This document shows positions 41,586 to 51,164 of a stretch of DNA of 64,000 bases, piece after piece. A model generated the notes under the pieces. That model saw only the letters and a program-made list of their open reading frames with translations. It searched no databases and was not told the DNA's origin. The translations under genes and the position numbers were made by a program. The DNA is from Herbaspirillum seropedicae (lineage in GTDB: Bacteria; Pseudomonadota; Gammaproteobacteria; Burkholderiales; Burkholderiaceae_D), in assembly GCF_001040945.1 (NCBI RefSeq), contig NZ_CP011930.1, positions 1,798,001 to 1,862,000 on the forward strand, written 5' to 3'. The first letter of the stretch is position 1; every line of letters starts with the position of its first letter.

Positions 41586-43823
41586 ATGAAATTCCTTTTC
41601 TTCAAGATGCTGGTGGTGTGGAGACGAATGCGTCACGGCATGCAGGCGCGCTACATGGATCGCCAGGATGTCGGACGTCAGCTGGAGGTGTTGATGCGCC
41701 GCGCCGATCCGGCCTCCAGCTGGCATGAGCGGGCCAACTGGATGATAGACGTGGTCGAATGGCTGCGTCATCGCCCGGCGGTATCCTTCCTCGATCGCCG
41801 GGCCTGGCATCAGGTGCGCCGTGAGCGGCTGGCCATCCTGCTGGACTGGCTGGACCAGCACCGCGAGGTGCGCCGGGCGGTACAGAATGCGCTGCAAAAA
41901 ACGTTGCGCGAAGCCACCGGCCCCGAACTCTTCTCTACCACCGGACTTCCCCACGAACCCGGCTTCTTCGGTGAACTGTCCGAACGCCTGGCGCGGCTGA
42001 TCCTGCCCCGGCACCTGTCGCCCACCGACCTGTCTTCGCTCTTCACTGCCATGTTCCCCGACCCGGACGACGCCGTCTGGCTGCTGGAGCTGGACAATGA
42101 CCTGCTGCAGCGCCTGTGGAAGCTCATGGCCGACGATGGCATCTCGCACATGTACTGGCAGCAGATCGAGGAAGCCATCACCTACCTGACCACGACGGTG
42201 GTGGCCGATGGCATCAGCCCGGCCTTCCGCCAGCGCCTGGAACCGAAGATGCCCATGCGCGCCACCCCCTTCCTGGCGTTGCGCCGCGAGATGGAAGCCT
42301 GGCTGCGCGCCCAGCCGGGCGACATGGGCGCCTTGCGCAGCGTGCGCATGCTGGTGGCGGTGTGCCATGCGCAGACCGACCGCATCTATGCCCACCTGGA
42401 TGAATATGGCGTCTCGGTCAGCCTGGTCTACCGGGTCGAGCGCATGCGCGCGCATCTGCAGCGCATCGGGCGCCTGATCGACGTGCGCTCGGGCATGCCG
42501 GGGCCGGCGATCAGCCCGGCCGTGCCGGGGATGGCGGTCAAGCCGGGGGCGGGGCGGGTGCAACTGCTGCTGTGCGACCTGATCTCCGCCCACCATCATC
42601 GCGACTCGGTGCGCGGCCTGATGCGGCGCAGCTTTGCGCTGCTGGCGCGCAAGATGGTGGAGCGCAACGCCGACCACCGCGAGCAGGCCATTGCCCGCGA
42701 TGCGGCGGGTTACCGCCGTGTGATGCGCGCCGGCCTGCTGGGCGGGGCGGTCATCGCCGCTACCGCGCTGCTCAAGCAAAGCCTCTCTACGCTGGGCGTG
42801 GTCCATTTCGTTGACGGGGCGCTAGCCTCCTTGAACTATGCCGCCAGTTTCCTCCTCATCGCCGCGCTCGGCGGCGTGCTGGCCACCCGTCAGCCTGCCG
42901 TGACCGCACCCGCGCTGGCCTCGCGCATGGGCGACCTGGATGCCGAGGGCATGCGCGATTTGATCGCCGAGTCGGGACGATTGCTGCGTTCGCAATCGGC
43001 GGGCATCTTTGGCAATTTGCTGGCGGTCGTGCCGGTGACGGCGGCGCTGTGTGCGCTGGGCTGGTTTGCGCTGGACCGCCGGCCCATGTCGCTGGAGGCC
43101 GCGCGCCAAAGCGTGGCCTCGCTGTCGCTGGTCGGCCCCACGCCCCTCTACGCCGCCTTGACCGGCGTGCTGCTGTGGCTGGCCAGCCTGGTGGCGGGCT
43201 TTGCCGACAACTGGTTTGCACTGCGCCGGGTGCGCGAGGTGGTCTCCAACCACCGGCGCCTGGTGCATGGCCTGGGGGCCTTGCGCGCCCAGCGTTGCGC
43301 GGCCTGGCTGGAACGCAATGTCGCCACCATTGCCGGCAGCTTTGCGCTGGCGCTGCTGCTGGGCATGGCGCCGGTGGTCGCGGCCTTCTTCAGCCTGCCG
43401 CTGGATATCCGCCATGTCACCCTGGCCGCCGGCACCTTGACGGCGGCCGCCTTCAGCCTGGGCTGGCAAGCGCTGACGACGCCGGCCTTCTGGCTGGCCG
43501 CCGGCGGGGTGGCCATCACCGGCTTGCTGTCGGTCGCCGTGGCGTTCGCCTGCGCGCTCGCGCTGGCCCTGCGTTCGCGCGATTTGCCACGACGCGCACG
43601 CAACGTGGCCATGCGGGCAGTGTTGCGCCGTTTCGTCGTGCGTCCCTTGTTCTTCATCTTGCCCGAGCGCGCGCATGCGGCAGTGCGGGATGAGTCCGAC
43701 GAGGATGAGCAGGACGATGACGACGGCGGCGACGGTCCCGGCCCGGACCATCAGATGTCGCGCCTGGCTTCAGTTGAGCGTGATGACGAGGTGCAGTCTT
43801 CTGTACGTCGACATGTGGCCTGA
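41586..43823 (+). CDS. Site-specific recombinase family (Gcr-like) membrane protein
   Basis: A ~745-residue protein of the family named after Neisseria Gcr. The N-terminal half is soluble and helical (RANWMIDVVEWLRHRP, LARLILPRHLSPTDLSSLF). The C-terminal half has several hydrophobic segments (from about 43000 on: LLAVVPVTAALCALGWFAL and others) and ends in an acidic Asp/Glu-rich tail (DESDEDEQDDDDGG). No tyrosine- or serine-recombinase catalytic motif is visible, so the family name probably does not describe its activity. The start is uncertain: in-frame ATGs at 41541, 41586 and 41628 are possible, and 41628 has GGAG very close to it. Confidence 0.8.
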   Translation: MKFLFFKMLVVWRRMRHGMQARYMDRQDVGRQLEVLMRRADPASSWHERANWMIDVVEWLRHRPAVSFLDRRAWHQVRRERLAILLDWLDQHREVRRAVQNALQKTLREATGPELFSTTGLPHEPGFFGELSERLARLILPRHLSPTDLSSLFTAMFPDPDDAVWLLELDNDLLQRLWKLMADDGISHMYWQQIEEAITYLTTTVVADGISPAFRQRLEPKMPMRATPFLALRREMEAWLRAQPGDMGALRSVRMLVAVCHAQTDRIYAHLDEYGVSVSLVYRVERMRAHLQRIGRLIDVRSGMPGPAISPAVPGMAVKPGAGRVQLLLCDLISAHHHRDSVRGLMRRSFALLARKMVERNADHREQAIARDAAGYRRVMRAGLLGGAVIAATALLKQSLSTLGVVHFVDGALASLNYAASFLLIAALGGVLATRQPAVTAPALASRMGDLDAEGMRDLIAESGRLLRSQSAGIFGNLLAVVPVTAALCALGWFALDRRPMSLEAARQSVASLSLVGPTPLYAALTGVLLWLASLVAGFADNWFALRRVREVVSNHRRLVHGLGALRAQRCAAWLERNVATIAGSFALALLLGMAPVVAAFFSLPLDIRHVTLAAGTLTAAAFSLGWQALTTPAFWLAAGGVAITGLLSVAVAFACALALALRSRDLPRRARNVAMRAVLRRFVVRPLFFILPERAHAAVRDESDEDEQDDDDGGDGPGPDHQMSRLASVERDDEVQSSVRRHVA

Positions 43824-44189
43824 AGTCGCCCCGGCGGCACTTTTCATCGCTTCGGATATTGCATTGCACACAACTGCGTCAGCAGGCCGCAGCCCGCGCC
43901 GGTTGGGCTGTTGCGGGCCATGGGCGCAGTTTTTTGACAGGGATGACGCTCGCGGTTTTATTGGTTAGAATCAAATCGTTTTTTGCGCAAGGCAGGGGGA
44001 GTGGAGAGACCAGCTTGAGCCGAAACATCGGTTGAGCCATAGCAGAACAGCCAAACCTGCAACACCAGGACAATCTAACAAGCACGATAAAGTTTGCCGC
44101 TGGTAGCAAAAGATGCGTTTCGTCGGGTGTCCGCCACGCAGCTGTCTGGGTGGGGCGGATGGCAAGTCCAATCACCTTACCCTGCTCAC
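43824..44189. other. Intergenic region, 366 bases, with a possible promoter at 43934-43962
   Basis: No ORF with support. TTGACA (43934-43939) and TTTATT (43957-43962) with a 17-base spacer form a plausible sigma-70 promoter for the downstream cytochrome genes, giving a leader of about 220 bases. The leader is unusually long, but no known riboswitch was recognised in it. Confidence 0.5.
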
Positions 44190-44510
44190 ATGAAAAAACA
44201 CCTCGTGTTTCTTGCCCTCGTCGGCGTAGTCGGCAGTGCGTCTGCGGCGGACATCGTCGGCAATGCCAAGGCTGCTGAAAACAAAGTCTCCATGTGCATC
44301 GGTTGCCATGGCATCCCTGGCTACAAGGCCAGCTATCCCGAGGTCTATCAGGTGCCGATGCTGGGCGGCCAGTCCGCCGCCTACATCGAAAGCGCCCTGC
44401 GCGCCTACCAGAAGGGGGAGCGCAAGCATCCCTCCATGATGGGGGTGGCCGCCAGCCTGTCGGACCAGGACATCGCCGACCTGGCCGCCTACTATTCGCA
44501 GCAGAAGTGA
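44190..44510 (+). CDS. Periplasmic c-type cytochrome
   Basis: A 106-residue class I cytochrome c with a signal peptide (MKKHLVFLALVGVVGSASA, then A/D) and one haem site CIGCH (Cys36, Cys39, His40). A Met-containing segment (HPSMMGVA) can supply the sixth ligand, and the C-terminal LSDQDIADLAAYYSQQ helix is typical. The ATG at 44190 is chosen because the signal peptide begins there. It is followed 14 bases later by a second cytochrome gene on the same strand; the pair resembles the two halves of a cytochrome c4 split into separate proteins. Confidence 0.88.
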   Translation: MKKHLVFLALVGVVGSASAADIVGNAKAAENKVSMCIGCHGIPGYKASYPEVYQVPMLGGQSAAYIESALRAYQKGERKHPSMMGVAASLSDQDIADLAAYYSQQK

Positions 44511-44524
44511 GGGGGAGCCACGAG

Positions 44525-44878
44525 ATGAAGAAGAACCTGATCACCCTGTGCCTGCTGGCTGCGGCAACCCTGTGCACGCAGGCCGCCAATGCCGCTGACG
44601 TAGCCAATGGCCGCGCGCTGACCGAAAAGTACAACTGCGCTTCCTGCCATGGCAAGGACTACAACTCGCCCACCGAACCGGCCTATCCCAAGCTGGCCGG
44701 CCAGCATGCCGATTATCTCAAGCACGCCCTGACCGCCTACCGGCGCGGCAACACGGCCATGAACGGGCGCAACAACGCCATCATGTCAGCCCAGGCCAAG
44801 CCGCTCAGTGATCGCGATATCAACGATATCGCCGCTTATCTGCATAGCTTGCCGGGTAGCCTGGTGGTGCGTAAGTAG
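44525..44878 (+). CDS. Periplasmic c-type cytochrome (second of pair)
   Basis: A 117-residue class I cytochrome c with signal peptide (MKKNLITLCLLAAATLCTQAANA) and haem site CASCH (Cys38, Cys41, His42). A later Met (AMNGRNNAIMSA) is the probable axial ligand, and the C-terminal helix is LSDRDINDIAAYLHSLPG. A GGGGGAG ribosome site sits between the genes. An intrinsic terminator follows at 44898-44934, so the two cytochromes form a complete two-gene unit. Likely electron donors to a terminal oxidase or peroxidase. Confidence 0.9.
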   Translation: MKKNLITLCLLAAATLCTQAANAADVANGRALTEKYNCASCHGKDYNSPTEPAYPKLAGQHADYLKHALTAYRRGNTAMNGRNNAIMSAQAKPLSDRDINDIAAYLHSLPGSLVVRK

Positions 44879-44897
44879 GCGCACCACCCAAGCACTG

Positions 44898-44934
44898 AAG
44901 CCACGCCGGCAGTTGTCTGCGGCGTGGCTTTTTT
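44898..44934 (+). terminator. Intrinsic terminator after the cytochrome pair
   Basis: A 10-bp stem AAGCCACGCC / GGCGTGGCTT with a 13-base loop, running into TTTTTT. A textbook Rho-independent terminator. Confidence 0.88.
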
Positions 44935-44949
44935 GCATGCGCGCCAGAT

Positions 44950-45381
44950 TTATCCTTGCGCCCTGCGCTTGATATTCTCGATATAGGCCGCCCCATCCGG
45001 CGGCAGGCCGCTGCGCTGGGCATTCCAGATCATCTCGCCCAAGGCTTCCATGATCTCGTGATGCGCTTCGTGCTCGGAGCCGCGGCGCTGCGCCAGCAGC
45101 TGGAAGGCGGCGCGGATGCCCGGTGGCTGGTCGATCGAGATCTGCTCCGTGATCGACAGGTGCATCGACAGGTGCAGGAAGGGATTGGTCTGGCCGCGTT
45201 CGACCGAATAGTCCGCCGCCAGGGCTTCTTCCACGTCGCGCAGTCCCTCGTGGTATTCGGGGTGCTGCATGATCCAGTCGCGGGCGATGGCTTCCAGCGG
45301 GGTCAGGATCTCATTGCCCTGGTGCTTGCGGTAGGCTTCGCAGAAAAAACGACGGACATCGTGCTGGGACGGCGTGAACAT
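44950..45381 (-). CDS. DUF1841 family protein
   Basis: A 143-residue protein with the DUF1841 pattern: MFTPSQHDVRRFFCEAYRKH, then NPFLHLSMHLSITEQISIDQP, then HEAHHEIMEALGEMIWNAQR. The His-rich helices suggest a helical bundle of unknown function. The ATG at 45381 starts the conserved N-terminus; the frame's longer upstream part is not conserved-looking. The family is found mainly in beta- and gammaproteobacteria. Convergent with the cytochrome pair. Confidence 0.85.
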   Translation of the reverse strand: MFTPSQHDVRRFFCEAYRKHQGNEILTPLEAIARDWIMQHPEYHEGLRDVEEALAADYSVERGQTNPFLHLSMHLSITEQISIDQPPGIRAAFQLLAQRRGSEHEAHHEIMEALGEMIWNAQRSGLPPDGAAYIENIKRRAQG

Positions 45382-45590
45382 GGCGGTGCAGAGGATCGGT
45401 GACAAAGCGGTATTGTACGCTGCAACGTCTGCCGCTTCAGGCATCCTGAAGCCTACCGCCACGTGAGAGCATTCCTGAAGTAATATTCTTGCCGTACAAC
45501 AAGCATCCGAATAATCCATCCAGCCAGCACCGGCCGCACCGGGTCTACCGGTAGGGGGGGAAGAGGCCCGGTTTAGAGAAGGGATAGTGC

Positions 45591-46775
45591 ATGCAATGTG
45601 TTGCAAGGCTGTTGGCTGCGCTGCTGGCGCTGGCCACACTGGGCGCGCCCGTCGGGGCGACAGCCCAGCCGCGCGCGCCGTTGCCGGACAGGCAAGAGAC
45701 AGCGACGCTGGCCATCGGCTTTGCCGGCCCCTTGAGCGGACCTTCCGGGGGCGTCGGCAAGAGCATGCAGAATGGTGTGCAACTGGCGCTGGCCGAGGCC
45801 AACCGACGCGGCCTGCGCATCGGCGGCAAGTCCTGGCAGCTCAGGCTCATCGCCCAGGATGACCGCGCCGATCCGGCCACGGCCGAGTTCGTGGCGCGCT
45901 CCCTGGTGCAGCAGCAGGTCATCGCGGTGGTCGGCCACTGGACCAGCGGCACCAGCCTGGCGGCAGCCCCGGTCTATCATCGCGCGGGCGTGATCCAGGT
46001 CACGCCCTCGGCAATGAGCCGGCGACTCACGGCCATGTCCTATCCACGCATCTTTCGCACCATTCCCAATAACGAGAGCCTGGGCCGGCTGGCAGCCGGC
46101 TATGCGGTCGACAAGCTTGAGACCAGGACGATCGTGACCATCGATGACCGCACGCCCTTTGGCCAGGGACTGGCTGAGCAGTTTGCGCGCACGGCCAGCG
46201 AGCGCGGCGCCCAGGTGGTGGGGCGCTACTCGGTCAGCGACAAGACCTCGGACTTCAACGCTGCGCTGCTGGAGGCGCGCAAGCTGCAGCCAGACCTGAT
46301 CTTCTTCGGCGGACTGGACTGGCAGGCCGGGGTGCTGGCCAAGTCCATCCGCCGCCTCAAGCTGCATGCGCGCCTGATGGCTTCACCCGGCACGCTGGGC
46401 CTGCCTTTCCTCATGCGCGCCGGGCCTGATGCCAATGGCGCGCTGGTGCTTGAGCCCGGCCCGCCGCAGGACAAGATGCCGGGCTGGAAGAGCTTCCGCC
46501 AGCGCTATAGCGAGAACTTCGATTCCGATATGGATCTGTACGCGGTATTTGCCTATGAAGCCGCGCAGGCCATCATCCAGGGCATCCGCCAAGCGGGCAG
46601 CGCCGATCCCGAACGCATTGCCGAGGCCATGCATCGCTTGCGTTTCGAAGGCGTCAGCGGGCCGGTGGCCTTCAATGAAGAGGGCGATCTCTTGCAGCCC
46701 AGCTTTACCATGTACGAGGTCAAGGACCAGCGCTGGCAACCGGTGGCGCGCTTCAACGGCTTGCCGCGCCAGTGA
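45591..46775 (+). CDS. ABC transporter substrate-binding protein, branched-chain amino acid (LivK) type, orphan
   Basis: A 394-residue periplasmic binding protein with a signal peptide (MQCVARLLAALLALATLGAPVGATAQ). LivK-type marks are IGFAGPLSGPSGGVGKSMQNGVQLALAEAN, VVGHWTSGTSLAAAPVYHRAGVIQVTP, and TIDDRTPFGQGLAEQFA. AGAAGGGA ribosome site. It has no adjacent permease or ATPase genes and is convergent with nth. The ligand may be an amino acid, amide or aromatic; sequence does not say. Confidence 0.88.
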   Translation: MQCVARLLAALLALATLGAPVGATAQPRAPLPDRQETATLAIGFAGPLSGPSGGVGKSMQNGVQLALAEANRRGLRIGGKSWQLRLIAQDDRADPATAEFVARSLVQQQVIAVVGHWTSGTSLAAAPVYHRAGVIQVTPSAMSRRLTAMSYPRIFRTIPNNESLGRLAAGYAVDKLETRTIVTIDDRTPFGQGLAEQFARTASERGAQVVGRYSVSDKTSDFNAALLEARKLQPDLIFFGGLDWQAGVLAKSIRRLKLHARLMASPGTLGLPFLMRAGPDANGALVLEPGPPQDKMPGWKSFRQRYSENFDSDMDLYAVFAYEAAQAIIQGIRQAGSADPERIAEAMHRLRFEGVSGPVAFNEEGDLLQPSFTMYEVKDQRWQPVARFNGLPRQ

Positions 46776-46784
46776 GGCGCGGGC

Positions 46785-47435
46785 TCAGACGCCCTTGCTC
46801 GGCAGCGGGGTCTTCTGCTTGAATTCGCAGAGGTCGGCAATGATGCAGTTCCAGCATTGCGGCTTGCGCGCGATGCAGGTATAGCGGCCATGCAGGATCA
46901 GCCAGTGATGGGCATCCTGGCGGAATTCGGGCGCGACGAACTTGATGAGCTTGCGCTCGACCTCGTCCACATCCTTGCCCGGCGCCAGCCCCGTGCGGTT
47001 GGACACGCGGAAGATATGCGTATCGACCGCGATGGTGGGATGGCCAAAGGCGGTATTCAAGACCACATTGGCCGTCTTGCGCCCCACGCCCGGCAGCGCT
47101 TCGAGCGCCTCGCGCGACTCCGGCACTTGGCCGCCGTGTTCTTCGATCAGGATGCGGCAGGTCTCGATGACATTCTTGGCCTTGGTGCGGTACAGGCCAA
47201 TGGTCTGGATGTAGGGCATGAGCTGGTCCACGCCCATGCGGTAGATCGCCTCGGGCGTGTTGGCCACCGGGTAGAGCTTGCGCGTGGCCTTGTTGACCGA
47301 GACATCGGTGGCCTGCGCCGAGAGCAGCACGGCAATGAGCAGCTCGAAGGGCGTGGTGTATTCCAGCTCGGTGGTGGGGGTGGGATTGGCCTGGCGCAGG
47401 CGCTCGAAGATCTCGCGGCGTTTGGTGGGATTCAT
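46785..47435 (-). CDS. nth: Endonuclease III
   Basis: A 216-residue DNA glycosylase/AP lyase. The helix-hairpin-helix [13 protein letters not shown] carries the catalytic Lys120, and Asp138 is in VDTHIFRV. The [4Fe-4S] cluster cysteines are at 187, 194, 197 and 203. Both the spacing and the numbering agree with E. coli Nth. Its ATG overlaps the rsxB stop as ATGA, so the two are co-translated; rsxB-nth adjacency is also seen in enterobacterial rsx loci. Confidence 0.95.
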   Translation of the reverse strand: MNPTKRREIFERLRQANPTPTTELEYTTPFELLIAVLLSAQATDVSVNKATRKLYPVANTPEAIYRMGVDQLMPYIQTIGLYRTKAKNVIETCRILIEEHGGQVPESREALEALPGVGRKTANVVLNTAFGHPTIAVDTHIFRVSNRTGLAPGKDVDEVERKLIKFVAPEFRQDAHHWLILHGRYTCIARKPQCWNCIIADLCEFKQKTPLPSKGV

Positions 47436-48154
47436 GCTTGCTCGCTGTCGGTCGGATGGCTGGCCTGTTCGGCCTGCAGTTTCTTCAGGCGCGCGCGCTC
47501 CATGGCGGCCTGGATGATGGCTTTCTTGCGGGCCAGTTCGGCCTGTTCCTCGGGCGTGCCGGCGGCGGCCGCTTCGACTTCCTTCAACTTGGCGGCGGCC
47601 TTGGCGGCCAGGCGGGCGTCGTTCTCTTCCTTGTCGCGACGCAGGCGCTGGGTGCGCCAGGCATGGCGCGCGCGGGCGGCGTCAGCCTGTTCCTGGCGCC
47701 AGGCCTGCCAGCCGGTACGGCCCGGCGTCACCTCGACCATGCTGATGCAATCGACCGGGCAGGGCGCCACGCACAGATCGCAACCGGTACAGAGTGCGTC
47801 GATCACGGTATGCATCTGCTTGGCCGCGCCGGCGATGGCGTCGACCGGGCAGGCCTGGATGCACAGGGTGCAGCCGATGCAGACGGCTTCATCGATCACG
47901 GCCAGGCGGCGCGGTTGTTCGCTGCCATGCTCCGGGTTCAGCGGGATCACTGGTCGCCCCAGCAGCTGCGCCAGCCGCGCCACCCCCTCCTGGCCGCCGG
48001 GCGGACATTGGTTGTACGAGGCGCGGCCTTCGGCGATGGCCTCGGCATAGGGGCGGCAGGCCGGATAGCCGCACTTGGTGCATTGGGTCTGCGGCAGCAG
48101 GTCTTCGAGTCGGTCGGCCAGCGAGGCGGACGAGGTGATGGCGGATGGCGGCAC
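47432..48154 (-). CDS. rsxB: RnfB/RsxB electron transport subunit, non-ATG start
   Basis: A ~240-residue Fe-S protein. The N-terminal FeS domain is [25 protein letters not shown] with a Cys at NQCPPGG. Two 4Fe-4S ferredoxin motifs follow ([16 protein letters not shown] and [16 protein letters not shown]), then a charged Ala/Lys/Glu-rich C-terminal helix of about 90 residues. No ATG precedes the conserved region: a GTG at 48154 and a TTG at 48229 are the candidates, and GTG is preferred. No other rsx/rnf genes are adjacent, as is common for betaproteobacterial RsxB. Coupled to nth by ATGA. Confidence 0.88.
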   Translation of the reverse strand: MPPSAITSSASLADRLEDLLPQTQCTKCGYPACRPYAEAIAEGRASYNQCPPGGQEGVARLAQLLGRPVIPLNPEHGSEQPRRLAVIDEAVCIGCTLCIQACPVDAIAGAAKQMHTVIDALCTGCDLCVAPCPVDCISMVEVTPGRTGWQAWRQEQADAARARHAWRTQRLRRDKEENDARLAAKAAAKLKEVEAAAAGTPEEQAELARKKAIIQAAMERARLKKLQAEQASHPTDSEQA

Positions 48155-48228
48155 GTCGGTCAGGCAGTTCAGCAGAATAAGGGCGCTATTATCCGGCCAA
48201 ACCGCCGCCAAGTCATGCCGGCTGCGCA

Positions 48229-48264
48229 AAGCAAAACGGCGCCGCCGTCGGAACGGGGCGCCGT
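48229..48264 (-). terminator. Intrinsic terminator of phaZ
   Basis: On the minus strand, ACGGCGCC and GGCGCCGT form a stem with a 13-base loop, followed by TTTGCTTT. It lies 20 bases past the phaZ stop. Confidence 0.75.
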
Positions 48265-48283
48265 CTGGCCGGGAACATCGCGC

Positions 48284-49519
48284 TTAGGCGTTGGCGCGGA
48301 TGAATTCGCCGATCTTGGGACAGACGATCTCGCGCCAGCGGCGGCCCGAGAAGATGCCGTAGTGGCCGGCCTTGGGCACGGTGAAGTGCTGCTTGCGTGC
48401 CTTGGGAATGCTGCTGCACAGCTCCTGCGCGGCCTGGGTTTGGCCGGAGCCGGAGATGTCATCGAGCTCGCCTTCGATGGTGAACAGGGCGACCGACTTG
48501 ATGTCTTGCGGGCGCACCAGCTGGCCTTCGATTTCCCAGGTGCCGCGGGCCAGGTTGAAGTCCTGGAAGACCACCTTGATGGTTTCGAGATAGAACTCGG
48601 CCGGCATGTCCAGCACGGCATTGTATTCGTCGTAGAACTTGCGGTGTTCTTCGGCCGAGGCGTCGTCGCCATCGCGCAGGTGCATGTAGAAATCCCAGTG
48701 GCTCTGGGCATGGCGGCGCGGGTTCATGGCCACGAAGCCGGCGTGCTGCAGGAAGCCCGGATAGACCTTGCGGCCAAAGCCGGGGTAGTTGGCCGGCACG
48801 CTGTAGATCACCGTGTTCTCGAACCAGGAGTAGGGCTTCTCGGTGGCCAGGTCATTGACCGCCGTGGGCGACTTGCGGGCGTCGATGGGGCCGCCCATCA
48901 TGGTCATGCTCTTGGGCAGCATGGGGTCGTTGGCGCTGGCCATGAGCGAGATGGCCGCCAGCACCGGCACGGTGGGCTGGCAGACCGAGATCACATGCAC
49001 ATCCGGACCCAGCGTGCGGATGAAGTCTTGCACGTAATAGACGTAGTCATGCAGATGGAACGCTCCCTGCTCGACCGGCACCATGCGGGCATCGGTCCAG
49101 TCGGTGATGTAGACATCGTGTTCCTGCAGCAGGGCGCGCACGGTCTCGCGCAGCAGGGTGGAGTGGTGGCCCGACAGCGGCGCCACCACCAGCACGGTAG
49201 GCTGCTTGAGGGCCGTAGCCTGGCGCGCGCTGAGGTCCTTGCGGAAATGGATCAGGCGGCAGAAGGGCTTTTCTTCCACCACTTCCTCGACGATGCCCAC
49301 ACTCTTGCCATCGACCGGCACGGCGTCGATGTTGAACTGCGGCTTTTCGTATTCTTTGGACAAGCGGTACAACAGCTCATAGCCGGCTGCGATACGCTGG
49401 GAGAAGGGGGTGTGGGCAAGCGGCGAAACCGGGTCCGAGAAAAGCTTGGCTGAGGTCTCCGCCCATTGCATCATCGGGTTCAGAAACGCGCGATTGAGTT
49501 CATGCAGTTGATAAAGCAT
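48284..49519 (-). CDS. phaZ: Intracellular polyhydroxyalkanoate depolymerase
   Basis: A 411-residue enzyme degrading stored polyhydroxybutyrate. It matches the PhaZ1 type with a cysteine nucleophile, Cys180 in VISVCQPTVPV, rather than the lipase-box serine. Other landmarks are MLYQLHELNRAFLNPMMQWA at the N-terminus, YITDWTDARMVP, the catalytic Asp region EGELDDISGSGQT and the His in KAGHYGIFSGRRWR. AAAGG ribosome site and a terminator downstream: a one-gene unit. The phasin gene at 62.9 kb belongs to the same granule system. Confidence 0.94.
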   Translation of the reverse strand: MLYQLHELNRAFLNPMMQWAETSAKLFSDPVSPLAHTPFSQRIAAGYELLYRLSKEYEKPQFNIDAVPVDGKSVGIVEEVVEEKPFCRLIHFRKDLSARQATALKQPTVLVVAPLSGHHSTLLRETVRALLQEHDVYITDWTDARMVPVEQGAFHLHDYVYYVQDFIRTLGPDVHVISVCQPTVPVLAAISLMASANDPMLPKSMTMMGGPIDARKSPTAVNDLATEKPYSWFENTVIYSVPANYPGFGRKVYPGFLQHAGFVAMNPRRHAQSHWDFYMHLRDGDDASAEEHRKFYDEYNAVLDMPAEFYLETIKVVFQDFNLARGTWEIEGQLVRPQDIKSVALFTIEGELDDISGSGQTQAAQELCSSIPKARKQHFTVPKAGHYGIFSGRRWREIVCPKIGEFIRANA

Positions 49520-49734
49520 AGCTGACCTTTATACAAGCACCGGCTGGCTTTCCCTCCCGGACGACACGCCGGGCCAGGTGCGCAGCAAGCATGTGCCACA
49601 AACGTTTGGCGATGATCGTTGGCTGACAGAATTGTTTCGTTTTCATTCTGTCGATACTATCCTTGTTGCGACGCAATAGCATAGCACGCTTTGGCTGCGG
49701 TCCTGCTTGCTGGTAATACCACTCTCAAGCCCGC

Positions 49735-49765
49735 CAAAAAAAAGCCCCTGCACAGGGCAGGGGCT
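49735..49765 (-). terminator. Intrinsic terminator of the ferredoxin-NADP reductase gene
   Basis: On the minus strand the 9-bp stem AGCCCCTGC / GCAGGGGCT with a 5-base loop runs into eight T residues. Confidence 0.9.
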
Positions 49766-49803
49766 CTTCTGTAGGACGCGACCCAGTGGGTCGACCGCCC
49801 AGC

Positions 49804-50877
49804 TCAGTCGAAGACCGGGCTTTCCACGCCCAGGATCTTGTGCAGCTTGGGCGAGGTGGTGGTGTACTGCATGTGGATCTTCTTTTCCGGGAAGATGTAG
49901 GGCGCCGCGCCGAAGGCAGCCAGGGCGGCCTCGTGGAAGCCCGACAGGATCAGCTTCTTCTTGCCCGGATAGGTGTTGATGTCGCCCACGGCGAAGATGC
50001 CGGGGACATTGGTCTCGAACTTCTCGGTATCCATCACCTTCAGTTGCTTGCGCTCGATCTCCAGGCCCCACTCGGCGATCGGGCCCAGCTTGGGCGACAG
50101 GCCGAAGAACACCAGCAGCATGTCCAGCGGCAGGCGGCGGGTGACACCGTCAGCGCCGGTGACCTTGACCTCGGCCAGCTTGCCGTCCTTGATCTCGGTG
50201 CCGGTGACCTGGCCGATCAGCAGTTGCATTTCATACTGCTCGCACAATTCCTTCATCTTGGCCACCGATGCGGGTGCTGCGCGGAATTCTTCACGACGGT
50301 GCAGCAGGATCACCGATTCGGCCTTGCCCACGAAGTTCAGCGCCCAGTCCAGGGCGGAGTCGCCGCCGCCGCAGATGACGATGTTCTTGCCTTCGAACAG
50401 GGCCGGGTCCTTGACGCGGTAGAACACCTGCGAGCCTTCGAACTGCTCGATGCCCTCGACCTTCAGGGTGCGCGGCTGGAACGAGCCCACGCCAGCGGCG
50501 ATGAAGATGGTCTTGGTGATGAACTTGGTGCCGGTGGAGGTTTCGACGTCGAAACGGCCGTCTTCGCGCTTGTTCACCAGGGTCACTTCCTGGCCCAGGT
50601 GGAAGGTGGGCGAGAAAGGCTCGATCTGCTTGAGCAGGTTGTCGGTCAGTTCCTGGCCGGTGCAGACCGGCACGGCCGGGATGTCATAGATGGGCTTGTC
50701 CGGATACAGCTCTACGCACTGGCCGCCGACGACCGGCAGGGAATCGATCACGTGCGCCTTGATTTCCAAGAGGCCAAGTTCGAACACCTGGAACAGGCCG
50801 ACCGGGCCGGCGCCGATGATGACGGCGTCGGCATCGATGACACCGTTTGCTGCCGCAGTCTGGACATTGTTTTCCAT
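49804..50877 (-). CDS. Ferredoxin--NADP+ reductase (thioredoxin-reductase-like type)
   Basis: A 357-residue flavoprotein. The FAD motif is [11 protein letters not shown] (21-31) and the NADP motif is [15 protein letters not shown] near 163-177. The C-terminal FAD block is [29 protein letters not shown]. The absence of the TrxR CxxC between domains and the C-terminal aromatic-containing tail mark the YumC/FNR2 group. AGGA ribosome site. The fdxA ferredoxin gene lies 287 bases upstream on the same strand, a probable redox partner. Confidence 0.92.
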   Translation of the reverse strand: MENNVQTAAANGVIDADAVIIGAGPVGLFQVFELGLLEIKAHVIDSLPVVGGQCVELYPDKPIYDIPAVPVCTGQELTDNLLKQIEPFSPTFHLGQEVTLVNKREDGRFDVETSTGTKFITKTIFIAAGVGSFQPRTLKVEGIEQFEGSQVFYRVKDPALFEGKNIVICGGGDSALDWALNFVGKAESVILLHRREEFRAAPASVAKMKELCEQYEMQLLIGQVTGTEIKDGKLAEVKVTGADGVTRRLPLDMLLVFFGLSPKLGPIAEWGLEIERKQLKVMDTEKFETNVPGIFAVGDINTYPGKKKLILSGFHEAALAAFGAAPYIFPEKKIHMQYTTTSPKLHKILGVESPVFD

Positions 50878-51164
50878 GATTTCTTGATATTCCTGTTTCA
50901 GTAGATCAGATCAGTAGAGAGGCTTTTCACACTTGCGCGCTGCGCGAGGGGCTAACGGCGGTACCGTATGGCGGTGGGATCGGCCAATGAAGATGCAGCC
51001 GGCTGGCGCCGCAGGCGGCGCAGCCCATGTGGCCGGCAGGGTCTTTGCTGCCGGTCAAATACAAACGGCTGCGCATCTGGCTTGGGCAAGGACGCTGCCA
51101 GGCTGGATGCGCAACCGCAATTCTGGCCGGGTCCAGGCCCGGCCGGTTTGATCGACCGCAGCGA

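Noticed and set aside
47438..49453. A 671-codon plus-strand frame spanning rsxB and phaZ in antisense.
   Set aside because: It covers two real minus-strand genes and their terminator; no gene would span these.
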